Assembly: GCA_007258455.2 (NCBI GenBank)
Contig: VDFB02000001.1
Span: 15,087,747 to 15,151,746 of the forward strand
DNA: 64,000 nt
Origin: Sequoia sempervirens
Lineage: Eukaryota > Streptophyta > Pinopsida > Cupressales > Cupressaceae
Direction: 5' to 3'
The position numbers were made by a program, and so were the translations under genes. Under the pieces are notes generated by a model that was not told the DNA's origin, did no database searches, and worked only from the letters and a program-made list of their open reading frames with translations. Positions 46,230 through 56,437 of this stretch are shown piece after piece (position 1 is the stretch's first letter; every line of letters begins with the position of its first letter).

Positions 46230-47467
46230 TCTACTATTTGCTGAACTATAGGTGCCCGCCGCACCTACAAGGAGTCCAAAAGCAAGCCCTGAGATTGAAA
46301 AGTAATGGCTACATGTTGTAGGGTTCCATTCTCTACAAGAAGAACCATGAAGTCATTTATTTGAGATGCCTTGGCAAGGAAGAAGTAGAATGCATCTTGA
46401 AAGAGTTTCACAATAAATTTGGCACGGGCCATGGTTTTGGTTCCTCCACGGCGCATCAAATATTGAGAGCCAGGTATTATTGGCCAACCATCTTCAAGGA
46501 TGCCCATTTCCATGTTCGTTCATGTCACACATGCTAGACCGTAGCCACCAGGGAGAAGAATGTTGTTGTCCCACTACAGCCTGTGCTGGAGGTAAGGCCT
46601 TTTGCGTAATGGGGTCTCGACTTCATCGGTCCGATAAGCCCTCCATCATCTGTGGGACACAGGTACATTCTTACCGCTACTGATTACTGTACTAGATGGA
46701 TGGAAGCAATAGTATGTAAGCAATGCACAACTGTAGTAGTTACTAATTTCCTAAAAAGTTTCATTTTAAATTGCTTTGGTTGTCCGTATGCTTTGGTATG
46801 TGATAATGGACTTGTATTTGCTTCATTAAAATTTGTTAGTTGAGCATTTGACTATGGAATAGCCCTTAAATTCTCATCCAATTACTACCCCCAAGGCAAT
46901 GGCCTTGCCAAATCCATGAATAAGAACCTGATTACTATGATCAAGAAGCTGCTAGATAGGAATCCCAAGGACTAGCATACCCAACTCCATTTCACCCTTT
47001 GGGCTGATCGCACTTGTCACAAGGCTGACCTTGTCAATTCCCCGTTCCACCTTGTCTATGGCCTCGAGCCTATATTCCCCATCCATCTAAAGATTCCTAC
47101 TCTTCAATTCATCAACAATTTTTATAAGGGAAGAGATCGTAGGGAAGCTTGATTAGCTGAGCTCTTACATTTAGAGGAAGTCTGAAACCATGCAATAGAA
47201 AATTTTGCCAAACATCAGGGTGTAGTTAAGAGATGGTTCGACCACTGAGCCAAGATCAAGGCCTTTAAAATTGCAGATCTGGTCCTATATTGGGACAACG
47301 TCCATGAGAAGAAAGGGGGACACAACAAATTCAACAAGCTTTGGCTTGGCCCCTTTCAAATAGCTGAGATTTTGGGAGATAATGCCTTCCACCTGAAGAC
47401 CTTAACTGGCGAGAACATCCCATTGCTAGTCAACGGGCAACACCTGAAGTATTACTTCCAGGCTTGA
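46230..47467 (+). pseudogene. Integrase of the Tat-type element
   Basis: In a third frame the HHCC zinc finger is visible (EFHNKFGTGHGF, then FHVRSCHTC, 46400-46535). The core has ATDYCTRWMEA (first Asp, near 46678) and CDNG (second Asp, near 46800). The third catalytic residue should lie in GNGLAKSMNKNL (near 46892), but Lys replaces Glu. The C-terminal block GPFQIAEILGDNAFHLKTL...HLKYY ends at a TGA at 47465. There is no chromodomain. It would insert the DNA copy, and the E-to-K change and stops make it inactive. Confidence 0.88.
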
Positions 47468-48376
47468 GCTCCTTGAAGCTCTTCATTGTAAATACTTGTA
47501 CATAGATTAGGGTAGCTGCTTTCTTGCTTATTTGCGTTTTGTTGCATCACTTTCTATTTTCTCCCTCCCGACAATTTTTTTTAAAGTTGTTTCCTGCTCC
47601 TTTGCAGCGGTCGTGCTTGCCCAGCAAGTGGTTCACTTCGCTTTCCATTCTTTGTGTTCTTTGGCTAAACATTCACTCTCAATTATCAGTCTTTGAAAGC
47701 TACCCATGAATGATTTCCTTATTTGAACTCTACTCAGAACTTGACCCTTAGCTGGATCTTCTTACCCACATCTCGGATCTCACACAAAGCACATCATAAT
47801 AATTTCTGAAGGACCGTACTATGGTTGTTATGCCACCCTAGTGAGTGAAAAATCTCAAGTCTTCTCTAGTGATCACTACAGTCTCAAACCCATTGTAGGC
47901 TTCAATGCTTACCTGGTTGAACTAAATGGCAAAAGAGAAGTGAAATATCAAAGCAAAAAAGAAAAAAAGGAACTCTGAAAAAGGAAATAAATGACCGTAT
48001 GGGTGTTCAGATAACTCTACCGGGGCTATGGACGCCTAGCCGGTAGTAGAGCAATATCCATGAGGTTGTAGTGACAACCCCATCGGGGCTATGGATGCCT
48101 AACTGGCAGCAGGGCGATGTCCAGGTTATTTTTGGTGTTAGGCAATTTATGTAGCTCACTCAACTGAATTGGTAACCCTGATCACTATCCCAAAGAAAGG
48201 AATGAACTCACTACACACACTTCTGAGATTTCCGGTAAGCTAATCCAATTAAGGATCTCATTCTCCTAGACTCATCTCTGGAAGCCACTCCTACTTTCTG
48301 AAACTAAAGATTCTGAGTCTTGAATGAATATTTATCCCTAGAACACTCGGGAGCGTTCCCCAGTGGAGTTGCCATT
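47468..48376 (+). other. 3' untranslated interior with a 63-bp tandem duplication
   Basis: No coding domain. CGGGGCTATGGA(C/T)GCCTA recurs at 48021 and 48084, two copies of a 63-bp unit. The stretch before the 3' LTR, CCCCAGTGGAGTTGCCATT, is only weakly purine-rich, so the polypurine tract is poorly defined. Confidence 0.6.
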
Positions 48377-49116
48377 TATTGTGCCCTTAGCACACACGCC
48401 CCCTTCAGAACGGGGACTCTCTTTTCTTTTTCCTTGTCAGGTCCTTTTAGGGTTGCCTCATTTTGCGTGCCCCTCTTTTTTGATGTTTCAGATAGTCGAT
48501 GTTGTTCCAAAGTTCCACCATAAATCGATCATGCCTCCACTTTTGGTTTTTTGCTACATTCCAGGGCCTCGCAGAATCTCTCTGGCAATTTGGCCCTGAA
48601 CATGACTCTAGGCCCTGGCGGGCCCAGATGTCCAGGTTTCCCTCTCCGAATTTCCCCACTGGGATTGTCGTTTCCACGGCAACCACCCCTCTGGGCCTCG
48701 AACCCCAGAAGTTCGCCTCTGGGGTTCCATCTAGGTCTCGCCATCCGCGATGGCGAACCTACCGTGGCCTCCCGTTCCTCAAGCCCCACCTGCCTTATCT
48801 CCATCGGAGGTCTTCATCGTGGCCTCTTTGCCAGGGACTCTTCTAGGCCCAGTCGTCCAGAATTTTGTCTCCAAAATTTTGTGATGGTTCTTCCGTCCCT
48901 AACGATGGATCCCTGGCGGAATCCTGCCCCAGGGCCCCGATCCTCTCCCCACCGTCGCTGTTGAAACAATGCGAAAATCTTGTAGCGGCCGTCACCTCGC
49001 GTCTTCCCGGCCGCCAGGCCCCGGCATTCCCGCCGCCACCACCGACCTAACTTCAAATTCACCAACTTTCCCGCGGCCATACAAGCATTTATTGCAGTCA
49101 TTCATGGCAGTTTGGG

Positions 49117-49123
49117 TATAAAA
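49117..49123 (+). promoter_or_regulatory. First TATA box in the 3' LTR
   Basis: TATAAAAA in GGGTATAAAAATCCCAATCC lies 167 bp before a good splice donor (GAG/GTAAGC at 49284) and 1.6 kb before the LTR ORF. It would place transcription start near 49150. Confidence 0.45.
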
Positions 49124-49283
49124 ATCCCAATCCGGGCAGTCATTGTCATTCTACAGAATTGGAGCAAATTGGAGAAGGGATCATCTGGAGCCCACCGCCT
49201 TCAACTACGTCGTGATCATCACCCTCGACATCAGTTCATCGACCGTGTGATGATCCCACATCCCCCACCTAGCGTGTTGTGAG

Positions 49284-50731
49284 GTAAGCCATCCACTCAC
49301 CCTCCCGACCATCATTTTCATGATTTTCAAACATTTAAATAAATGAACAATCCCTAGGAGAGCATAGATTGATAGAACACCAATTGGTGCACCAAACCCA
49401 CGTCTTGGAAAATCGGCAAAACCCATAGAAATAACGTCGCCGCCGATTCGGGAGACTTCCCTGGCGTGGCTGTTCTTCGCATAGGGAAAGTGTCCACCCC
49501 GGGCCCGAAACCCATCTTTACCGTCAAAATTCTAAAAACTTCAAACATTCACTGACAACAATCCCTCTTTCTGGGCTCGATTCGTTGGGTTTCCTTCCTC
49601 AGACTCCCATTTTCCTTTTGCCGTGTTTGAGCTACGAACCTGCTCCTACCTCCTGGCTTCCCAACCCTGACATGTTCCTCGCCATCTAAACTTGGAAATC
49701 GAACATGTGTCTTTTGGTCACGTCGGGTTCCGGACCCCAGAGTTCCGTCCCCAGGGTTCTGCCTGATTTTCGCTGTCTTAAACAGAATTCGTCCCCCGGC
49801 TTCCCACACCCCAAGCTCCGCCCTGGCCCTCGCTGTTAGTCTTTGGTGATATGATATTGCTACTTCGTTGATTCCTTCAGGCCCTGGGTGTCGAGCCTCC
49901 GTGCCTTATTTTCTGCCATTCCCCACAGAAAATTCCTTCAGTGAGCATTTTGATTCCGCCCAACCCCCTAGACCCAAGCCTTTTCCCCTCTGTTGGCTTC
50001 TCCTTTCGAGACCTCGACCATCCGCTTCCTGGGTCCCAGCTCCCGGACTTCTGTTCTCGGAAGTCTGACACTTTCCTGCTAGCGGAAAATGTCCTTCGGC
50101 GCCCCCACTTCCGGGCCTCGCCATGTTAGTCGCCACTAAACTTAAATGACAAACCATGCTACCGGACTTCCTTTCCCGGGCTTCCGCCCGGTGTTTGCCG
50201 TCCTACCTGGCAAAGTTTGTGCGCCTTCCTGACGTTGCCAGCCCGAGCCCTCGAAATTGAATTAATATATGCCAGTCGTCCTTTGGCCCCCCGGGCCCCG
50301 GGCCTCGGACTTCCACCTCCAGATTTCCGCCTGTTGTCCGCCTTCACCAACGGCCATGTCTCGACAGCTTCCCGGCTTGAAACCTCTGACTCCTCCTAGA
50401 TCAATCCAAACAAACCCAAATCTGGAATCTAACCTCGACCCACATGCTAATTTTTGGCCCTCTTCATCATGAGCTTCTCGAAACATTAAAATTTGGCCAA
50501 GGAGGTTCTCCGAGAGCTTTTGGCTACATTTTCCCTTCCGGACAATCTTCCTGCCAGAGAAGTCTGGCCCTCCAGGCCCAGATTGTCCAAATGCCCTGAA
50601 AAGAAGATCAATAATGTCTAGAGATAAGATTTATGATATACTTGATTGATTATTTAGATGTTATTTTAGAAATATGGACTAACATGAATGCTTTTGATAT
50701 TTTATTGTGCTGACTTTGCCCTTGCCTGCAG
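49284..50731 (+). other. Candidate intron in the leader of the LTR ORF
   Basis: The donor GAG/GTAAGC at 49284 is close to consensus. The acceptor TTGCCCTTGCCTGCAG/AA ends at 50731 after a pyrimidine-rich stretch. The ORF's ATG begins six bases later, at 50737. The same sites exist in the 5' LTR (34701, where the donor is GTAGGC, and 36147). The intron body is the GC-rich, frame-poor zone of the LTR. Splicing is inferred from sequence only. Confidence 0.45.
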
Positions 50732-50736
50732 AATAT

Positions 50737-53700
50737 ATGGAATTGGGTGCAGAAAATTCAGGGGCATCCACCGTGAAGGATAAAGGCAAGAAGTCAGGAA
50801 GGACCCCTCGGGGAAAGGAAGATAAGGATCAAATGAAGTATCAGTTCCAGGGTGAGCCGCTCCACTCAAAGGTCTCAACAGACTGGAAGGAGATTTCAAA
50901 TACTAATATTGGCCAGGTGGATATAGATGAATTCACTTAGAGGGTCAGGGTCAACCCAACAATAAAGAACGCTAGATTAATATGGCAGAGTGGAATAGCC
51001 AAGGCCATCGATTTCCCTCCCTTGTTCGTGGCGCCCGAGCTAGTTATGGCTTGCTGAGAAGCCTATCAAACAGATACTAGAACAATCGTGGATAAGGAGG
51101 GAAACATTCTTGTAGACATGTCACCAAAAGGGATCACCAAGACATTCCACATTCCCACGTTCCAAGAGATGGAAGTCCCCACATTAGAAGAATGTCAGCC
51201 GGCATGGGATGCCAATCCAACAAATTGTGAAAGGTCAATCAACCTCCATTAGCTTAAGGAGAAACGGGACAGTGCTGCAAAGGTTCCCCAAAAACTTTTT
51301 CATAGAAATTTCCACGAGGACTACCACGACCTGGTAAAATTGTTGAGCAAGGTTATGGGTCTTCCAACAGCCACATACTTCCAAGAATGGATGGCCTATT
51401 TCATTGAGCAAATCTTGTAGAGAAATGAATACGTTACAACCAAGGTTTCATTCTACTAGGGAGGCATCATAAGCAACTGCTTCCACGAGCAGTTTGTAAA
51501 CATGAAAAAGAGCTCCAAATTCTACATGACCTCCTACCTCGTATACTCCCTAGCAAATCAAACACAATACAGCGGGTTATTTGTAGTGCCTGATCAGGGG
51601 TAGAAGCAAGGACTTAAAGCCTATGATAAGTACCCACAACTCCAATATCGCAATTTCAAGGAGTACTATAGGGTCAATGATGTCTTCATTTGCCATATCA
51701 TCCTCCTGGAGCTCTCTCGGTAGCTCCAACACATCTAGGCAATTTTCAGCAACAAGCACATAGCAGGGATCTCCTACCCCATGACCCTCGGCCAGGGCAT
51801 GTACCAATTATAAACTTTCCAATGTGCCAATAACTCAGAGGAGCTTAAGGACTACCATTTCGACTGGTACACCGCTCGCCCAATGATGGACCCACATGGC
51901 CACATCAGGAAAGCACTAGGGCCAGCATATGCCCACCAATATCATATTGAAGAATTTTGGGCTGACTGTTAGGATGATAAACAAGTGTGTGCAAGGCACT
52001 ACATTTGCATGACCATGCAGTTGCTGAGGAGAGTACAACTATTCCCAGTACTGGACCAAGTCGAGGAAGATGAGTCCACAATCATGCACCCGAGGTACCC
52101 TACGGTTGCTAACCTGCCAATACCATCAATCGATTGGGATGAAGAAGAGGTCAACGACCTAGAAACCATCACCCAACCTATCATTACTCGCACCAGAGAG
52201 TGGATCGATAGACAAGTGGTATATCTAAAGTGGCAAGGAGTAGTCCTGACCTATGAGGGGCTTAAGAGTGAGCCAAGTTCCATGGAGAATATTGCTGCCA
52301 CCACATCAACTGGTGAGACCTCCAAGTCTCCTCTAATCACTAGGTCTCAGAAAAGGAAAGGAACAAAGACCACGTAGTCTGCAGATCCCAAGGAGCAAGT
52401 GAAGAAAGAAACGGGAGGCTCATCTCTCAAAAGGCTCAAACAAATAGTAGCTACGACAGAGTTGCAGCCTCCCTTGCTTCTCCCTGCCCCTCCCACGGTC
52501 GTCTCATCTCCGTTGGTGGTGGAAATTTCTGTCCATCTTGCCCCTTCACCCCCGACCGAGTCGGTAATTAATGTTGACTCCTCTTCTAGCATGACCACTC
52601 CCCCTTCTTCTTTTGCTGCCATGTCGTCAATTACATCACTCCCTCCAACAATCATAACATCGCCTATTCCTGCTGCCACTATGCCTGAGGCTCTTACACG
52701 ACACATGTTGAACCTTCCCCCTGAGCTCTTCCAAATATTAATGAATCCAACTCTCCAAGAGGCCCTTGCCCAAGTCCTCGTGACGGCTCAGCCTTCACAA
52801 CCACCAACAGGGCCACCAGCTATAGAAGCCACAATGCAGATCTCCAAAGAGTTGGAGGAATGAGAGCAGGAAGCCTCGAAGTCTATCGAGGAGGAGGCTG
52901 ATGAGTATCACGAGCACCTTAAGTACAAGCATCGAACCATCGACAGGGTGGTCCATGAGGAGGAGGAGACGGGCTCTTCTGAGAGTGGGAATGAAGAGGG
53001 TGGCTCAGGTGCTAAGGAAATCATCCAGACCTTCGATGAGGACCTTGAGGAGGAGGTGGCGCAACAGCTAAAGGATGTTGGTACAGAGGCAGAAGAATCA
53101 CCACATGGTGAAGAGGGGCAGCTACCGGAAGAGCTGCAAACAAAGGACCTAACTTAGGCTGAAGGCCATATTACCATAGGCCCTGAGGCCGAGGTTGCCG
53201 AGGAAAGGAAAGAAGAAGAAGCAGCAAAAGAAGAAAGTCCCACCCGGCAGCCGTCCACTAAGCTGCCTATCAAATGCCTCATTTTTGTTCATGACTCCGA
53301 TGAAGAGGAGGATGTTGCCCAAAAGAAGGAAGAACCCCAAAAGGTAAAGGAGGCCGAAGTCTTGCCTTTGACTGAGAAGGGCGAGGGCAGCCATGATTCA
53401 CCCAAGGATAAGTCTGCTATGCTTGAATGGTTGGAGAGGCAACTTGAGAAGATGACCCCTGTGCTGAAGGACCCAAGGGCAAGGTTGGAGGCCATCTTAG
53501 TTTGATCCCAGACCACAATGAAGAAAGATAAAAAGCCCAAGGTCTAATCCAAGATAACAATGGATGCTTCTGACTCCCGAGCAGTGCAAATTGCAACGCC
53601 TACTATTGGCCAGGCAGGGGTGAGTTACAATATCTCCACCATTGACTTGGGGACAGCAACTAGAGAGTAAAAGGTCAAGCACCTTGAGGAGTCAGTGGCC

Positions 53701-54597
53701 ATAGTGGCGCACCTAATAAAGTAGGACAAGGTCTCCAAGGATGAGCTCAAAGCGCAGGTTGCGGCATTAACAGACTACATACAACAATGGTCCTCAGTAG
53801 ACGACCTGCCCACCACCTCCATGACCGCACCACAATTGCTCTCCAAAGAACAGATAGATAAAATGAAAAGGAGGAAGAACTTGGAGAAAACCACCGAGGA
53901 CTAGTTCCGACAGGTCGCATAAGTCAGAAACATGGGAATTAGTAGGGTTGTGCGGATAGCCAACAAGTTATTGGACCTGATACAATCTCTGGAAAGTACG
54001 AAGAGGCTCTACACCAATTTCCCCGCCACCTACGACTCCACCTTCCCAAAAATTGAATATATCCTTCAAATTCCTGAGGCCATGTGGGAGGAGAAGCTAG
54101 ATATAAAAAAAGATCACTAGCTAGTGGATGTGTGGCGCAGAGACCTCAACAACCAGAAGGAGAGGTTGGAGAAAATCCTGAGCAGGGTGGATCTAGATAT
54201 TGACTAGATCAAGGAGATTCGGGCGGAATGTGCCCGATATCTCAAGCTGATGACAGGCTACGATATGCCCACTGTGCAGATGGATCCCAAAAAGATCAAA
54301 CCATACTTCAAGGAGAAGATGAAGAACGAGACAGCTGGATAAATCACAACAGAGTTCCTAAGTTTTGTTGCCCTCGCCTTCGACCAATCGGAGCTATTTA
54401 GGGACCAAGGCTCGAAGTATGATGAAGACTGGAAGAGGCTGGAAGAAAATGCTAAGGAGTGGAGCTATCAGGCATTGCGATGCGAAATCCTTGAAATAGA
54501 CAAGCTCCAGGCCATCATCCTCAAGTACATGGAATGCACAGCTTCTGAGAAGCAGGAGGGCAGCCCATCCAAAGATGAAGACCTTCCTGAAGAGTAG
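50737..54597 (+). pseudogene. LTR-encoded 1,286-codon ORF of unknown function
   Basis: One frame runs from the ATG at 50737 to a TAG at 54595-54597 (shared by both LTRs) with about 22 internal stops but no frameshift. Residues 1-40 are Lys-rich (KDKGKKSGR). Residues about 40-450 look globular, with FHIPTFQEMEVPTLEEC and FYMTSYLVYSLA (near 261). About 575-690 is Pro/Ser/Thr-rich, about 710-890 strongly acidic, and about 895-1285 charged and probably helical (coiled-coil-like). I recognise no domain. It is not gag or pol. Placement upstream of gag recalls ORF1 of Ogre elements, but here the ORF is inside the LTR and so present twice. Chance is excluded by length and by codon decay. Confidence 0.8.
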
Positions 54598-54793
54598 CTA
54601 CAGCAAGGAAAACAACAATCCACTAAAAGACAAAAGAGCTACAGTGCCATCCACAAAATGATGAAATAGGGGAAGGACGAAAATGTATTTTTAAATTGTA
54701 ATCTATTTGGGGGTAGGTGAAACTCTATTTTGTAATGAATCTTGGCCACACAATGAAAATGAATCTTGGCCATTCATTTAACTTTTGGAAAAC

Positions 54794-54802
54794 TATAAAT
54801 AG
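54794..54802 (+). promoter_or_regulatory. Second TATA box in the 3' LTR
   Basis: CTATAAATAGAGCACTCCTC is identical in core to 39401-39410. It is the strongest promoter-like box in the LTR and lies downstream of the ORF. Confidence 0.5.
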
Positions 54803-55696
54803 AGCACTCCTCTCATTTGCAAAGGGAGAGTTGAGTTGTAAAGGCATGCTGCTGAAATTTATAAGAAAAGACATTGACTTGGTGTATTTTCTTGGTTTCT
54901 CTCATGTTATTTGATTCATTCTCCAATATTAGAGGTTTAGCTTAGATCTTATTGCTATTTAGTTAGTTGTTTTCTTTCTTTGGATAAAACTCAGGAATGT
55001 TTTTGGTGATTGTAAAAATTCCTGCCTTGTTGATGATTCCTTAGTCCATACTTTTTATTGTTTGTTGATGGTAGATAGCTGTGCAAAGTTAGCCTGGACT
55101 TGATTTGAAGCTATCCCAAACATTATTATTTGATTCATGCATGTATGTGGTGGATGAAGGATGAAATATCTGCAACCCTTAGAAGATAGCACAATTTTCA
55201 TGATACTGTGAAATCCCTAGTTAAGTGGGATATTGTTTTAAAGAATTGTCCATTGCAAGAACTCCATTGTCACTATTCATAGCAAGCTTCATACTTAGGA
55301 ACTTTTCCTCTCCTTCGCCCTTTTCTCTTTTTTTAGTAACTGATGTATGTTAAGGTTCATTGCACATTGTAAAGCCAAATCCAACAACTAAATGGAGTTC
55401 AAGATTGCTGTTTGAACCTACAGCCGGTGCATAACAACTTTCCATCCTAAGGACTCCATTTCAAGATCCAACTTCATGCTTTGTGTCCACACTTTGTATT
55501 TTTTGTAAGACCACCTTGTGATTCCAGCAAATCATATCAAACTATTGAGGTATCTAAGCACTGTCATGACCTAACACTCGAGAGACCTTGGGATAGTGTT
55601 CTGCAATTCGATTGTGGAGTATTGTCTTTCAAGAGAGGTAGTGAACCTATGCACTACCTGTGTTGAGAAGTGCATAAAAACACCATCAACAGAAAC

Positions 55697-55850
55697 TACA
55701 TTCAATTTTCTACAGATTTTATTCTTACATATTTTTGAAATAATATAGATAAATTATTCAAATTTTTATGTCAAGTTGTGTAACTCTAATTTTTCTGAAT
55801 TTTTTTCCACTTAAGGGCCTATTTTTTCCATGATGGTCCTGCACATACCA
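55697..55850 (+). mobile_element. TIR transposon B1, right part
   Basis: This resumes the sequence broken at 33712 and closes with CCATGATGGTCCTGCACATA and CC, the inverted complement of the left end (about 20 of 22 bases). TCCA follows and matches TCCA before 33071. The matching inner copy at 62529-63223 shows the uninterrupted arrangement. Confidence 0.7.
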
Positions 55851-56437
55851 TCCATATAAAATCAGAAATGAAATACCAAAACTTAGTGGTACAAAGAGTG
55901 AATCAGAAAGTAAGCATCTACAAGAATTGAATAATCTAATGGATTACTATTAGGTAGATCATGAGGTTGTGATCATGAGGCTATTTGTTCAATCTCTAAA
56001 GGGAGATTCAAGAGATTGGTTCTCTGATTTACAAGCTTTCTCTATCTATTCTTGGGAGGAATTCAAAGTAGTTTTCATGGAGAAATTTTGTGAAAGAATC
56101 AATGCTAGTTCTATGATCAATAATTTTATGAGCATTGGAAAAAAAGGATGAGCTGGTACTAGCATTTAACCGCAAATTTGCTAAAACATTGAGGGATATT
56201 CCTCAAGGTATGAGACTAAGTGATCTAGTATGTTTAGTTGTTTATTTGAGAGATTTTGATAATGAAATGAGCTATTTGTTGAGAGATAAGGATCCTAAAA
56301 CGTTACATCAGGCCTATGGGATAGCTATGAACATTGAAAACAACCAGAAATATGGAATGCACAAGAGTTGTTTGTCTATAAGTGTTTGCTACCTTGAGAC
56401 TCCAAATATTGATGAAAGGTGTAAGTCAGGAATTTAA
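55851..56437 (+). pseudogene. gag of element X, core part
   Basis: MRLFVQSLKGDSRDWF then FSIYSWEEFKVVFMEKFCER (55975-56095) is a textbook gypsy gag core. After a one-base shift in an A-run near 56140 it continues with ELVLAFNRKFAKTLRDIPQG and YLLRDKDPKTLHQAYGIAMN. It belongs with the N-terminal piece at 32921-33070, 22.8 kb upstream, separated by B1 and the Tat element. It is a different gag family from the Tat one (40302-42945). Confidence 0.75.

Larger units (their letters stand above)
33713..55691 (+). mobile_element. Tat-type Ty3/gypsy retrotransposon, 21,979 bp, with an ORF in each LTR
   Basis: The element begins TGTTGTGCCC and ends ACCATCAACA, flanked by GAAAC at 33708-33712 and 55692-55696. 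It interrupts TIR-B1, whose sequence resumes directly at 55697. LTRs: 33713-40301 (6,589 bp) and 48377-55691 (7,315 bp). The 5' LTR lacks about 805 bp present in the 3' LTR. The interior encodes gag, protease, an additional RNase H, RT, a degenerate RNase H and integrase, with no chromodomain. The extra RNase H and the degenerate canonical one point to the Tat clade. Sampled LTR divergence is about 5-10%, so insertion is not recent. Confidence 0.9.
48377..55691 (+). repeat. 3' LTR of the Tat-type element (7,315 bp)
   Basis: It begins TATTGTGCCC (the first G of TG is changed to A) and ends ACCATCAACA, aligned with the 5' LTR throughout. It retains the approximately 805 bp (about 51655-52458) deleted from the 5' LTR, so it is the better guide to the original LTR. 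Confidence 0.9.

Noticed and set aside
48447..50486. Many overlapping 60-130-codon frames on both strands of the GC-rich LTR zone
   Set aside because: GC-rich sequence has few stops in all frames. None continues between the two LTRs without change, and none shows a domain.
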